This document shows, in pieces, positions 1 to 8,124 of a stretch of 64,000 nucleotides of DNA (positions within the stretch are counted from its first letter, which is position 1; each line of letters opens with the position of its first letter). The notes beneath the pieces were generated by a model. It worked only from the letters and a program-made list of their open reading frames with translations. It ran no database searches and was not told the DNA's origin. The position numbers were made by a program, and so were the translations under genes. Origin of the DNA: Cellulosimicrobium marinum (GTDB lineage Bacteria > Actinomycetota > Actinomycetes > Actinomycetales > Cellulomonadaceae); NCBI RefSeq assembly GCF_020551945.1, contig NZ_JAJBZH010000003.1:1-64000 (forward strand), given 5' to 3'.

Positions 1-487
1 CGTCCTCACCGACGTACCCCGCCTCCGTCAACGCCGTCGCATCCGCGATCGCGAACGGCACGTTCAACATCCGCGCCAACGTCTGCGCCAGATACGTCTT
101 GCCCGTCCCCGTCGGACCGATCAACAAGATGTTCGACTTCGCCAGCTCGACGTGGTCGGGGTCGTCGGTGGCCGACGCCTTGGTGGTCTCGCCGGCCTGG
201 ACGCGCTTGTAGTGGTTGTAGACGGCGACGGCCAGGGCGCGCTTCGCCGCGTCCTGGCCGATGACGTACTGCCCGAGAAAGTCGAAGATCTCGCGGGGCT
301 TCGGCAGCTCGACGAGCCCGAGCTCGGTCGCCTCGGCGAGCTCTTCCTCGATGATCTCGTTGCACAGGTCGATGCACTCGTCGCAGATGTACACCCCTGG
401 CCCTGCGATGAGCTTCTTGACCTGCTTCTGCGACTTGCCGCAGAACGAGCACTTGAGCAGGTCGGCGCCGTCCGAGATACGAGCCAC
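1..487 (-). CDS. clpX: ATP-dependent Clp protease ATP-binding subunit ClpX, N-terminal part
   Basis: Hexameric AAA+ unfoldase that feeds substrates into the ClpP chamber in the cytosol. The first 162 codons are present; the 3' end lies outside the window. The zinc-binding domain is visible (C13, C16, C35, C38), followed by the Walker A motif GPTGTGKT at about 124-131, then [13 protein letters not shown] at the edge. The start is GTG at 487, preceded by AAGGAGA with 6-nt spacing. It follows clpP1-clpP2 on the same strand, but 229 nt and a GC-rich hairpin separate it from clpP2, so it may have its own promoter. The identity is unambiguous for the part seen. Confidence 0.97.
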   Translation of the reverse strand, partial: MARISDGADLLKCSFCGKSQKQVKKLIAGPGVYICDECIDLCNEIIEEELAEATELGLVELPKPREIFDFLGQYVIGQDAAKRALAVAVYNHYKRVQAGETTKASATDDPDHVELAKSNILLIGPTGTGKTYLAQTLARMLNVPFAIADATALTEAGYVGED

Positions 488-660
488 TACGCGTCTCCTT
501 GTTCGGGTGCCCTGGCCGGCCGCCGGAGGCGCCCTGCGCCCGCACCGACTCCGTCCGGGGTCTTCTCCCCATTCCACACCACGGCGCCCACGTTGTCAGG
601 TGGGCTCTCCGCGCGACGTCCGATCCGCCGCGCGCCGAGACCGGACCGTGACCGGACGAC

Positions 661-694
661 GCACGCCGCCGCCCGTCGGGGGGCGGCGGCGTGC
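661..694 (-). terminator. GC-rich hairpin between clpP2 and clpX
   Basis: A perfect 14-bp stem (661-674 with 681-694) with a 6-nt loop lies 23 nt downstream of the clpP2 stop. No U tract follows on either strand, which is usual in very GC-rich actinobacteria. It probably ends or attenuates clpP1P2 transcription before clpX. Confidence 0.55.
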
Positions 695-716
695 CGTCGT
701 GGGGTGGTGCGGGTCG

Positions 717-1433
717 TCAGGGCTTGTTCAGCGCGACGGCCTTGCGGCTCTCGAGGACCTGGTCCACGAGGCCGTACGCCTTCGCCTGCTCGGCGGTGAG
801 GATCTTGTCGCGCTCGATGTCCTGGCGGACGTCCTCGACGGACTTGCCCGTGTGGAGGGCGAGGGTGTCCTCGAGCCACTCGCGCATGCGGATGAGCTCG
901 TTGGCGTGGATCTCGATGTCGGACGCCTGGGCGTAGCCGCCGCCCTCCATCGCGGGCTGGTGGATGAGCACGCGGGCGTTCGGCAGGGCGAGGCGCTTGC
1001 CGGGCTGCCCGGCCGCGAGCAGCACGGCGGCGGCGGAGGCCGCCTGGCCGAGGCAGACCGTCTGGATCTGCGGCTTGATGTACTGCATCGTGTCGTAGAG
1101 CGCGGTCATCGCGGTGAACGACCCGCCCGGCGAGTTGATGTAGAGGATGACGTCCCGGTCGGGGTCCTGGCTCTCGAGGACGAGGAGCTGGGCCATGACG
1201 TCGTCGGCGGACGCGTCGTCGACCTGGACGCCCAGGAAGATGATGCGGTCCTCGAACAGCTTGGTGTAGGGGTCCTGGCGCTTGAAGCCGTAGGCGGTGC
1301 GCTCCTCGAACTGCGGGAGCACGTACCGGGCCGACGGCGCGCCCCCGGGGAGCGCGACGCCGCCGGGTCGGGCGGCGGGGCCGGCGAGGCGCTGCGCGGT
1401 GGACAGGTACTGGGACTCGGCGCTGAAGCTCAC
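717..1433 (-). CDS. clpP2: ATP-dependent Clp protease proteolytic subunit ClpP2
   Basis: Serine peptidase subunit of the mixed ClpP1P2 tetradecamer, 238 aa. The catalytic triad is visible as S133 (in QAASAAA), H158 (in VLIHQP) and D209 (in [11 protein letters not shown]). The oxyanion strand SPGGS is at 101-105. The N-terminal 30-40 residues are Pro/Gly/Ala-rich, longer than in E. coli ClpP and typical of actinobacterial ClpP2 propeptide regions. The start is GTG at 1433, with GAGGAGAA upstream. It lies 38 nt after clpP1, so the two form one operon; the heteromeric enzyme needs both subunits. Confidence 0.97.
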   Translation of the reverse strand: MSFSAESQYLSTAQRLAGPAARPGGVALPGGAPSARYVLPQFEERTAYGFKRQDPYTKLFEDRIIFLGVQVDDASADDVMAQLLVLESQDPDRDVILYINSPGGSFTAMTALYDTMQYIKPQIQTVCLGQAASAAAVLLAAGQPGKRLALPNARVLIHQPAMEGGGYAQASDIEIHANELIRMREWLEDTLALHTGKSVEDVRQDIERDKILTAEQAKAYGLVDQVLESRKAVALNKP

Positions 1434-1471
1434 GGGTTCTCCTCGGTGAAGTCTGGTGTCCGGGTGCGGGG

Positions 1472-2113
1472 TCAGGAACCCGTGGTGCCGCCGCCGCCGG
1501 TCACGGACGACGCGTTCGTCACGACGTGGTCGATGAAGCCGTACTCCAGCGCCTCCTCGGCCGTGAACCAGCTGTCGCGGTCGTTGTCCTTGAGGATCTG
1601 CTCGAGCGGCTTGCCGGTCTGCTCGGCCGTGAGCTCGGACAGCACCTGCTTCATGTGCATGATGAGCTGGGCGTTGATGCGCACGTCGGTCGCGGTGCCG
1701 CCGATGCCGCCGGAGGGCTGGTGCATCATGACGCGCGCGTGGGGCGTCGCGTACCGCTTGCCCTTGGTGCCGGACGACAGGAGGAACTGGCCCATGGACG
1801 CGGCCATGCCCATGGCGATGGTGGCGACGTCGGGCTGGATGTACTGCATGGTGTCGTAGATCGCCATGCCGGCCGTGATGGAGCCGCCGGGTGAGTTGAT
1901 GTACAGCCAGATGTCCTTGTCCGGGTCCTCGGCGGCGAGCAGCATCATCTGCGCGCAGATCGCGTTGGCGTTCTCGTCGCGCACCTCCGAGCCGAGCCAG
2001 ATGATGCGCTCCTTGAGGAGCCGGTTGTAGATGGAGTCGTTGAGGCCGAAGCCGGGGCCCTCGGTGCGTGCCACCGGCCCGGCCGTGTCGGACGGCAGGT
2101 ACAGCTCGTTCAC
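1472..2113 (-). CDS. clpP1: ATP-dependent Clp protease proteolytic subunit ClpP1
   Basis: First gene of the clpP1P2 operon and partner subunit of ClpP2. With the start used here the triad is S106 (GMAASMG), H131 (VMMHQP) and D180 ([13 protein letters not shown]). An in-frame ATG lies two codons upstream at 2119, but there the Shine-Dalgarno AAGGAG abuts the ATG directly. The GTG at 2113 sits at the usual 6-nt distance, so I prefer it (213 aa). A TAGGGT -10 candidate and a ClgR-like box lie upstream at 2204-2262. The C-terminus is a short Gly/Thr/Ser tail. Function is certain; only the start is open. Confidence 0.96.
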   Translation of the reverse strand: MNELYLPSDTAGPVARTEGPGFGLNDSIYNRLLKERIIWLGSEVRDENANAICAQMMLLAAEDPDKDIWLYINSPGGSITAGMAIYDTMQYIQPDVATIAMGMAASMGQFLLSSGTKGKRYATPHARVMMHQPSGGIGGTATDVRINAQLIMHMKQVLSELTAEQTGKPLEQILKDNDRDSWFTAEEALEYGFIDHVVTNASSVTGGGGTTGS

Positions 2114-2251
2114 TTCCATCTCCTTCGTCGCTCCCGCGGGTCGACCCCGCCTGCGCTGCCCTGGCCGTCCCGGGTGGGTCCCGGGGGCGGCCGTGCTGCA
2201 GTGACCCTAACGCGGTGAGGCCTGCGTCCTCGTCCCGGTGGCGTGGGTTTT

Positions 2252-2262
2252 CGCTGTCGGCG
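2252..2262 (-). promoter_or_regulatory. candidate ClgR box of the clpP1P2 promoter
   Basis: Read on the minus strand the site is CGC-CGACA-GCG. It fits the CGC-YNANR-GCG core of the actinobacterial ClgR activator consensus, followed by AAAA. It lies about 45 nt upstream of a TAGGGT -10-like hexamer (2204-2209), a normal position for an activator of clpP1P2. No clgR gene is in the window. The match is by eye. Confidence 0.55.
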
Positions 2263-2296
2263 CATATGCGGCGACGGGCGCGTCCCCGGGGACGAC

Positions 2297-2330
2297 GACG
2301 GCCCGCACCCTGGTCGGGGTGCGGGCCGTC
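2297..2330 (-). terminator. tig terminator hairpin
   Basis: A perfect 14-bp stem (2297-2310 with 2317-2330) with a 6-nt loop starts 12 nt after the tig stop codon. There is no U tract. It separates tig from the clpP1P2 promoter region. Confidence 0.65.
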
Positions 2331-2342
2331 GCGGTGGGCGCG

Positions 2343-3725
2343 TCAGGCCTTGGTGGTCTCCTCGGCGGAGTCCTCGACGGGCGCGTCCTCGACGGGCGCG
2401 TCCTCGGCGGTCTCGGCGGAGTCGTCGAGCGGGGCCTCCTCGGCGGCGTCCTCCTCGTCCGAGCCGATGAACTCGCTGAGGTCGACGACGTTGCCCGCCG
2501 AGTCCTTGACCTCGATCTGGCGGAGCGCGACGGCGAGCGACTTGGAGCGCGCGACCTCGCCGACCATGGCGGGGATCTGACCGCCCTGGTCGAGGGACTG
2601 GATGAACTGGTTGGGGTCCATCCCGTACTGGCGCGACGCCTGGACGAGGTACTCGAGGAGCTCGTTCTGCGCGACCTTGACCTCGAGCTGCTCGGCGAGG
2701 GTGTCCAGGAGGATCTGGTTCTTGACGGCCGTGGTGGCCTCCTCGGTCACCTCGGCGCGGTGCTCGTCGTCCTCCAGGCGACCCTCGGACTCGAGGTGCC
2801 GGTGCACCTCGGCCTCGACGACGCCCGCGGGCACGGGCACCTCGACGGCGGCGTTGAGCGCGTCGAGCAGCGCGTCGCGCGCGGCGACGGCCTGGTTGGA
2901 CGTCTTGGCGCCCGCGACCTGCTCGCGCAGGTCGGCCGTGAGCTCGTCGAGCGTGTCGAACTCGGACGCGAGCTGGGCGAAGTCGTCGTCCGCCTCCGGG
3001 AGGTCCCGCTGCTTGACGGTCGTCGCGGTCACCGTGACCTCGGCGGCCTTGCCCTCGTGCTCGCCGCCGGCCAGCGGGGCGCTGAAGGTGGTCGTCTCGT
3101 CGGCCGAGAGGCCGGTGAGCGCCTCGTCGAGGCCCTCGAGCATGTTGCCCGAGCCGATCTGGTAGCTGACGCCCGAGACGGAGTCCACCTCCTCGCCGTC
3201 GATGACGGCCTTGAGGTCGATGACGACGAAGTCGCCCTCGGCGGCAGGACGGTCGACGCCCACGAGGGTGCCGAAGCGCTCGCGCAGCGCGTCGAGGCGC
3301 TCGGTGACGTCCTCGTCGGTCACCTCGGCGGCGTCGACGGTGAGCTCGAGCGAGGAGAGCTCGGGCAGGTCGAGCTCGGGGCGCACCTCGACCTCGGCGG
3401 AGAACTTCAGGGGGCCCTCGGCGTCGATCGGGACCTCGGTCACGTCGACCTCGGGCTGCCCGAGGGGACGGATGCCGGACTCCGTGACCGCCTGGCGGTA
3501 GAAGCCGGACAGCCCGTCGTTGACGGCGTGCTCCAGCACGGCCGCACGACCGACGCGCTGGTCGATGATGCGGGGCGGCACCTTGCCCTTGCGGAAGCCG
3601 GGGATGTTCACCTGCTCCGCGATGTGCTTGTAGGCGTGGTCGATGCTCGGCTTGAGCTCGTCGTACTCCACCTCGACGGTCAGCTTGACCTTGGTGGGGT
3701 CCAGGGTCTCGACGGCGCTCTTCAC
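2343..3725 (-). CDS. tig: trigger factor
   Basis: Ribosome-associated chaperone and peptidyl-prolyl isomerase that meets nascent chains at the exit tunnel. The ribosome-docking signature GFRKGKVP lies at about 43-50, followed by an FKBP-type PPIase domain (about 150-240) and a long helical C-terminal domain ending in an acidic Glu/Asp/Ala tail. I chose GTG at 3725 (MKSAVETLDPTKVKLTVEV, 460 aa): GGAG lies 9 nt upstream and family members start this way. A TTG five codons upstream (3740) has no ribosome site. It precedes clpP1P2-clpX, a common actinobacterial order. Confidence 0.97.
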   Translation of the reverse strand: MKSAVETLDPTKVKLTVEVEYDELKPSIDHAYKHIAEQVNIPGFRKGKVPPRIIDQRVGRAAVLEHAVNDGLSGFYRQAVTESGIRPLGQPEVDVTEVPIDAEGPLKFSAEVEVRPELDLPELSSLELTVDAAEVTDEDVTERLDALRERFGTLVGVDRPAAEGDFVVIDLKAVIDGEEVDSVSGVSYQIGSGNMLEGLDEALTGLSADETTTFSAPLAGGEHEGKAAEVTVTATTVKQRDLPEADDDFAQLASEFDTLDELTADLREQVAGAKTSNQAVAARDALLDALNAAVEVPVPAGVVEAEVHRHLESEGRLEDDEHRAEVTEEATTAVKNQILLDTLAEQLEVKVAQNELLEYLVQASRQYGMDPNQFIQSLDQGGQIPAMVGEVARSKSLAVALRQIEVKDSAGNVVDLSEFIGSDEEDAAEEAPLDDSAETAEDAPVEDAPVEDSAEETTKA

Positions 3726-3900
3726 TTCGATGGTCTCCAACTGAATCGGTGCGAGCCGGCGTGCGGCAACGGGACGCGCTGCGCGACCGCCGGACTTCCG
3801 GCGAAGCCGGGGACGGCGAACCGTCGCGGGCGTACGGGCAACCCATCAAGGGTACGCCACGTGCTCAACCTCGGCGCACGCCGCCCGGTACGTCCGACTT

Positions 3901-3975
<75 letters not shown>

Positions 3976-4120
3976 TCGCCCGTCGGGACGAGCAGGGCAA
4001 GTGTACTGGTGGGCGCGGGAGCTCCGGCCCGGCGCGGCCACCACGACCACGTGGCCGGGGAGGCGTGCCCGGACCCGCAGGACGTGCCGGGTTTGCTAAG
4101 GTTGCCGCCGCACGACCCCG

Positions 4121-4191
4121 GCGGGCGTAGCTCAATGGTAGAGCCCCAGTCTTCCAAACTGGCTACGCGGGTTCGATTCCCGTCGCCCGCT
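4121..4191 (+). tRNA. tRNA-Gly (anticodon TCC)
   Basis: The cloverleaf has acceptor stem GCGGGCG with CGCCCGC, anticodon stem CCAGT/ACTGG around CTTCCAA (anticodon TCC, reads GGA), T arm GGTTCGATTCC and discriminator T. CCA is not encoded. A TAAGGT -10-like box lies about 18 nt upstream (4097-4102). It is divergent from tRNA-Pro. Confidence 0.96.
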
Positions 4192-4332
4192 CCGCGCCCG
4201 GGCGCCCCGTACACCTCGCGGGGCGCCCGTCGTCGTCCGCGCCCCGTCGCCTCTTGCCCCTCGCCGCTCGGCTCGTCATCCTCAGGCCCGTCGGCACCCC
4301 CGGCCACCTCGCCGCCCGAGGACCGGTCACCG

Positions 4333-4362
4333 TTGCGGCCTCGCCGCGCAGGCGGATACCCT
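4333..4362 (+). promoter_or_regulatory. candidate promoter of the cysK leader transcript
   Basis: TTGCGG (4333-4338) and TACCCT (4357-4362) are 18 nt apart, an acceptable housekeeping promoter in this GC range. Transcription would start about 60 nt before the leader ORF at 4430. No other gene lies between the tRNA-Gly end and cysK. Confidence 0.45.
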
Positions 4363-4429
4363 CGGGACGACCGCGTCGCCCCCGGACCTTCGGGACGGGG
4401 CCGCGACGCCCGACCAGGAGGAGCGAGGA

Positions 4430-4510
4430 ATGACCGCGAGCACCGCGCGTCCCGCGTCGCTGCGCCGCCCTGCGCGCACCTCCTGTTGTCGCTGTCTCGG
4501 CTGTCGCTGA
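4430..4510 (+). CDS. Cys-rich leader peptide upstream of cysK-cysE (26 aa)
   Basis: A 26-codon ORF with a strong ribosome site (AGGAGGAGCGAGGA directly before ATG). It ends [10 protein letters not shown]-stop, so four of the last eight codons are Cys (all TGT, a rare choice in this genome). It lies 238 nt upstream of a cysteine synthase gene. Short Cys-tract upstream ORFs act as cysteine-responsive attenuators in mycobacteria, and similar leader peptides precede sulfur genes in other actinobacteria. The inferred role is to make the ribosome stall when charged tRNA-Cys is scarce and so change folding of the following RNA. The peptide itself probably has no function. Confidence 0.75.
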   Translation: MTASTARPASLRRPARTSCCRCLGCR

Positions 4511-4543
4511 CGACCGCCCCTCCCCCGTCCCCGCCCGCCGCCC

Positions 4544-4593
4544 GGGCGCGTCCGCGCGCCCGACCACCGGCCGGCCGGGGCCACCCCGCCGGT
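4544..4593 (+). promoter_or_regulatory. possible attenuator hairpins between leader peptide and cysK
   Basis: Two hairpins follow the leader ORF: GGGCGCG-TCCG-CGCGCCC (4544-4561), and a second pairing ACCGGC with GCCGGT around GGGG-CCA-CCCC (4566-4593). The first starts 34 nt after the leader stop. A mutually exclusive pairing that would complete a classical attenuator was not worked out, so the mechanism is inferred from position. Confidence 0.4.
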
Positions 4594-4748
4594 CACCGCG
4601 CGGACACGGCGCAGCACCACGGCAGCGCTCCACCGGAAGCACACCCGAGCAGGACGCCCCACGCAGAACCCCCCACGCAGAACCCAGCACCACCCTCAGC
4701 ACCACGATCCCCCTAGGCTCGCCCGAGCCCTCGACAGAAGAGGAAGTC

Positions 4749-5684
4749 ATGGCACGCATCTACGACGACGTCACGAAGCTCGTCGGCAACACCCCGCTGG
4801 TCCGCCTCAACACGCTCTCCGAGGGCGCCGGCGCCACCGTCGTCGGCAAGCTGGAGTTCTACAACCCGGCGAACTCGGTGAAGGACCGCATCGGCGTCGC
4901 GATCATCGACGCGGCGGAGGCGTCGGGCGAGCTCAAGCCCGGCGGCACGATCGTCGAGGCCACCTCGGGCAACACCGGCATCGCGCTCGCGATGGTCGGC
5001 GCCGCGCGCGGCTACGACGTCGTGCTGACGATGCCGGAGACCATGTCGAAGGAGCGCCGCGCCCTGCTGCGCGCGTTCGGCGCGGAGCTCATCCTCACGC
5101 CGGGCTCCGAGGGCATGAAGGGTGCGGTGAACAAGGCCGACGAGGTCGTCGCCGAGCGCGAGGGCGCGATCCTCGCCCGCCAGTTCGCCAACGAGGCCAA
5201 CCCCGCGATCCACCGCGCCACGACGGCGGAGGAGATCTGGGCGGACACGGACGGCGAGGTCGACATCGTCGTGGCCGGCATCGGCACGGGCGGCACGATC
5301 ACGGGTGTCGGCCAGGTGCTCAAGGAGCGCAAGCCCGGCGTGCAGATCGTCGCGGTCGAGCCGGAGGAGTCGCCGATCCTCAACGGCGGCGCGCCCGGTC
5401 CGCACAAGATCCAGGGCATCGGCGCGAACTTCGTGCCCGAGATCCTCGACACGTCGGCCTACGACGAGGTCATCGACGTCAACGCCGAGACGGCCGTCGA
5501 GTACGCGCGTCGCGCGGCGAAGGAGGAGGGCCTGCTGGTCGGCATCTCGTCCGGCGCGGCGATCGCGGCGGCGCTGCAGCTCGCGCAGCGCCCCGAGAAC
5601 GCGGGCAAGCTCATCGTCACGATCATCCCGTCGTTCGGCGAGCGCTACCTGTCCTCGGTGCTCTACGCGGACCTCCTGGACTGA
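4749..5684 (+). CDS. cysK: cysteine synthase A (O-acetylserine sulfhydrylase)
   Basis: PLP enzyme that makes L-cysteine from O-acetyl-L-serine and sulfide; 311 aa, normal length. K45 in NSVKDR is the Schiff-base lysine, TSGNTG (72-77) is the substrate-binding asparagine loop, GTGGTITG (179-186) binds the PLP phosphate, and SSGA is at 268-271. PSFGERYLS near the C-terminus is typical of CysK. The ATG follows AGAGGAAG. The serine acetyltransferase gene starts one nucleotide after its stop, so the two are translated from one message. It is likely controlled by the Cys-rich leader upstream. Confidence 0.98.
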   Translation: MARIYDDVTKLVGNTPLVRLNTLSEGAGATVVGKLEFYNPANSVKDRIGVAIIDAAEASGELKPGGTIVEATSGNTGIALAMVGAARGYDVVLTMPETMSKERRALLRAFGAELILTPGSEGMKGAVNKADEVVAEREGAILARQFANEANPAIHRATTAEEIWADTDGEVDIVVAGIGTGGTITGVGQVLKERKPGVQIVAVEPEESPILNGGAPGPHKIQGIGANFVPEILDTSAYDEVIDVNAETAVEYARRAAKEEGLLVGISSGAAIAAALQLAQRPENAGKLIVTIIPSFGERYLSSVLYADLLD

Positions 5685-5685
5685 C

Positions 5686-6321
5686 GTGTCCGACCCCGGC
5701 TCCCAGCGCAGGACCTCCGGCCCCGGCTCCCGGGTCCGGAGGTTCCTGCGCGTCCTCGGCGAGGACCTCGAGGCCGCACGACGGCGCGACCCCGCCGCCC
5801 GCAGCCGGCTCGAGGTCGCGCTGGCCTACCCGGGCGTCCACGCGGTCTGGGCCTACCGCCTCGCGCACCGCATGTGGCGCGAGCCCGTGCTGCGCCTGCC
5901 GGCGCGGCTCGTGTCCCAGGTGGCGCGCGCGCTGACCGGGGTGGAGATCCACCCCGGGGCGCGGATCGGGCGCCGACTGTTCATCGACCACGGCATGGGG
6001 GTCGTGGTGGGCGAGACGGCGGTCGTCGGCGACGACGTCGTGCTGTTCCACACCTCGACGCTCGGCGGCCGGTCGATGAAGCGCGGCAAGCGGCACCCGA
6101 CGCTCGGTGACCGGGTGGTGGTCGGTGCGGGCGCGAAGATCCTCGGCCCGGTGTGGGTCGGAGACGACGTGCAGGTGGGCGCGAACGCCGTCGTCGTCAA
6201 GGACGTCCCGGCGGGCGCCGTGGCCGTCGGTGTCCCGGCGCGGGTGCGCCACCCGCGGGACGACCGTGCGGTCCGTGACGGCATCGAGGACCCGGCGCTG
6301 CTCATCGAGTACGTCATCTGA
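5686..6321 (+). CDS. cysE: serine O-acetyltransferase
   Basis: Acetylates L-serine with acetyl-CoA, the committed step before CysK; 211 aa from GTG at 5686, one nucleotide after the cysK stop. The left-handed beta-helix hexapeptide region runs from about 85 to 185. H102 in [12 protein letters not shown] is the catalytic base, and its acidic partner is E87 in GVEIHP where E. coli has Asp. The protein ends IEYVI. A C-terminal isoleucine is what inserts into the CysK active site in the cysteine synthase complex, so the two products probably form it. No good Shine-Dalgarno is visible; translational coupling is likely. An extended in-frame region upstream overlaps cysK and was rejected. Confidence 0.95.
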   Translation: MSDPGSQRRTSGPGSRVRRFLRVLGEDLEAARRRDPAARSRLEVALAYPGVHAVWAYRLAHRMWREPVLRLPARLVSQVARALTGVEIHPGARIGRRLFIDHGMGVVVGETAVVGDDVVLFHTSTLGGRSMKRGKRHPTLGDRVVVGAGAKILGPVWVGDDVQVGANAVVVKDVPAGAVAVGVPARVRHPRDDRAVRDGIEDPALLIEYVI

Positions 6322-6344
6322 GCGGTCGCGCTGGTCGCCGTGCC

Positions 6345-6377
6345 GGAGGGCGCCTCCCCCGTGGGGAGGCGCCCTCC
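6345..6377 (+). terminator. terminator of the cysK-cysE operon
   Basis: A perfect 15-bp stem (6345-6359 with 6363-6377) with a 3-nt loop lies 23 nt after the cysE stop. It has a strong GC stem and no U tract. Confidence 0.75.
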
Positions 6378-6396
6378 GTCGTGCGGGTCGATCCGC

Positions 6397-6433
6397 TAGG
6401 GTGGACACCGCGGTACCTGAGACGCTGCGTCTC
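6397..6433 (+). promoter_or_regulatory. promoter and possible operator of the F420-type oxidoreductase gene
   Basis: TAGGGT (6397-6402) resembles an actinobacterial -10. A perfect inverted repeat GAGACGC-T-GCGTCTC lies at 6419-6433, just past the expected transcription start and 64 nt before the start codon. The palindrome could be an operator; no regulator gene is adjacent. Confidence 0.35.
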
Positions 6434-6497
6434 GGATATCTGTCGGCGGTCCCGCCGGCCCGCACGTCCCTGTCCCCCTCGACGACGAGGAGCCCCC

Positions 6498-7547
6498 ATG
6501 CGTCTCGGCATCCACTCCGGCTACTGGTCCGCCGGGCCCCCCGACGGCATCGAGGACGCCGTCGTCGCCGCGGACCGCCTCGGCGTGGACTCCGTGTGGA
6601 CCGCGGAGGCGTACGGCTCGGACGCGTTCACCCCGCTCGCCTGGTGGGGCGCCCGCACCACGAGGATCCGGCTGGGGACCGCCGTCGCGCAGATCTCGGC
6701 CCGCACGCCCACCGCCACCGCGATGGCCGCGCTCACGCTCGACCACCTCTCCGGCGGCCGCTTCGTGCTGGGCCTGGGCGTCTCCGGCCCGCAGGTCGTC
6801 GAGGGCTGGTACGGCCAGCCGTACGCCCGGCCCCTCGCCCGCACGCGCGAGTACGTCGACGTCGTAAGGCAGGTCCTGGCGCGCGAGGCCCCGGTGACGA
6901 ACCCCGGGCCGCACTACCCGCTCCCCCTGCCCGACGGCGCGGGGACCGGCCTCGGCAAGGCCCTGCGGTCGACCGTGCACCCCCTGCGGGCGGACCTGCC
7001 GATCCACCTCGCTGCCGAGGGGCCGCGCAACATCGCGCTCGCGGCGGAGATCGCCGACGGCTGGCTCCCGCTCTTCTACTCCCCGCGCATGGACGCGAGC
7101 TTCCGCGAGCTCCTCGCGGACGGCTTCGCCCGGCGCGCCCCGGAGCGCTCCTCGGAGGCGGCCTTCGAGATCAGCGCGACCGTTCCCGTGGTGGTGCGCG
7201 AGCACGTCGAGCAGGCGGCGGACCAGGTGCGCCCGTTCCTCGCCCTGTACGTCGGCGGGATGGGCGCCAAGGGGGCGAACTTCCACCGGGACGCGCTGGA
7301 CCGGCTGGGCTACGCGGCGGCGTGCGACGAGATCCAGGCGCACTACCTCGCGGGCCGCAAGGACCTCGCCGCGGCGGCCGTGCCGACCGAGATGGTCGAG
7401 GACGTCGCCCTCGTGGGCCCCGCGGAGAAGATCGCGCGCGACCTCGAGGCGTGGCGCGCCACCGCCGTCACGACGCTGCTCGTCCAGGGCGACGCGACGG
7501 CCGTGCGGACGCTGGCACCCCTCCTCGCGGACCCCGCCTCCCGCTGA
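6498..7547 (+). CDS. LLM-class F420-dependent oxidoreductase
   Basis: Luciferase-like (bacterial luciferase TIM-barrel) flavin/F420 enzyme of 349 aa, close to the usual length. Typical features are HSGYW near the N-terminus, SARTPTATAMAALTLDHLSGGR (about 68-89) and FVLGLGVSGPQVVEGWYG, as seen in actinobacterial F420-dependent oxidoreductases of unknown substrate. It starts at ATG 6498 behind GAGGAG; a longer in-frame extension to 6381 has no ribosome site. It stands alone between two strong hairpins and converges on the ATL-like gene. The substrate cannot be told from sequence. Confidence 0.85.
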   Translation: MRLGIHSGYWSAGPPDGIEDAVVAADRLGVDSVWTAEAYGSDAFTPLAWWGARTTRIRLGTAVAQISARTPTATAMAALTLDHLSGGRFVLGLGVSGPQVVEGWYGQPYARPLARTREYVDVVRQVLAREAPVTNPGPHYPLPLPDGAGTGLGKALRSTVHPLRADLPIHLAAEGPRNIALAAEIADGWLPLFYSPRMDASFRELLADGFARRAPERSSEAAFEISATVPVVVREHVEQAADQVRPFLALYVGGMGAKGANFHRDALDRLGYAAACDEIQAHYLAGRKDLAAAAVPTEMVEDVALVGPAEKIARDLEAWRATAVTTLLVQGDATAVRTLAPLLADPASR

Positions 7548-7601
7548 GTGCGGGGGATCTGTCGTCCCGAACCCCCGCCGACGACAGATCCCCCGCACTC
7601 A
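7545..7601. terminator. bidirectional terminator containing both stop codons of convergent genes
   Basis: A perfect 22-bp inverted repeat (7545-7566 with 7580-7601) has a 13-nt loop. Its first three bases are the TGA of the oxidoreductase, and its last three are the stop of the opposing ATL-like gene. Each message therefore begins its terminator hairpin inside its own stop codon. Confidence 0.8.
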
Positions 7602-8027
7602 CGGGGGCGGGTCGTCGGCGCCGGGGAACCACACGGCCCGGCGGAGGTCGACGCGTCGGCCGTCGCGCACGAGCGGGCACCCCTCCGCACGCAGCTCCGC
7701 GAGGGCGGCGTCGAGGTGGTGCGACGGCGGGGAGCCCGACGCGTTGACGACGCGCCACCACGGGACGGGGGCGCCGTCGTCGTCCACCCCGGCCGACCCC
7801 GCGAGCACCGCCCCGACCTGGCGCGGGCCGCCCCGGTGCAGCGTCTCGGCGACGACCTCCGCGACCAGGCCGTAGGTCGTCGCGCGGGCGGGCGGGACGC
7901 GCCGGACGAGCGCGAGCACGGCCGCCGCGTACTGGGCGGCGGGCGACGTCGCCGGCTCCTGCTCCGGCGCGGGCTCCGGGGCGGCGTCGGACGGCGAGGG
8001 GGCGCCGGGCGGTCGGTCGGTGCTCAC
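7599..8027 (-). CDS. alkyltransferase-like protein (ATL), MGMT DNA-binding family
   Basis: 142 aa with a disordered Pro/Glu/Ala N-terminus (about 1-28) and a C-terminal MGMT-type DNA-binding domain. The active-site PCHR of O6-alkylguanine transferases is replaced by PWWR (89-92), so the acceptor cysteine is absent and the protein cannot transfer alkyl groups. Known ATLs have Trp at the Cys position and flag O6-alkylguanine for nucleotide excision repair. The conserved TTYG and RVVNASG segments are present. The start is GTG at 8027, 6 nt after TAGGGT on the minus strand, which suggests a leaderless mRNA. Here the following His is also changed to Trp. Confidence 0.85.
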   Translation of the reverse strand: MSTDRPPGAPSPSDAAPEPAPEQEPATSPAAQYAAAVLALVRRVPPARATTYGLVAEVVAETLHRGGPRQVGAVLAGSAGVDDDGAPVPWWRVVNASGSPPSHHLDAALAELRAEGCPLVRDGRRVDLRRAVWFPGADDPPP

Positions 8028-8124
8028 CGTCGGACCCTACGCCCGGCGCCCTCCGCCGCGCGGGATCGTGGACACGGGCGGAATGTCCTGGTGCGGACCG
8101 GGCCGACCCCGCGATGATCCCCGC

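Noticed and set aside
2343-3740. tig starting at TTG 3740
   Set aside because: No ribosome site precedes the TTG; GTG 3725 has GGAG at 9 nt and matches the usual family N-terminus.
5305-5685. Extended cysE frame upstream of 5686
   Set aside because: It lies entirely inside cysK in another frame, is Arg/Ser-rich shadow sequence, and SATs do not have such an extension.
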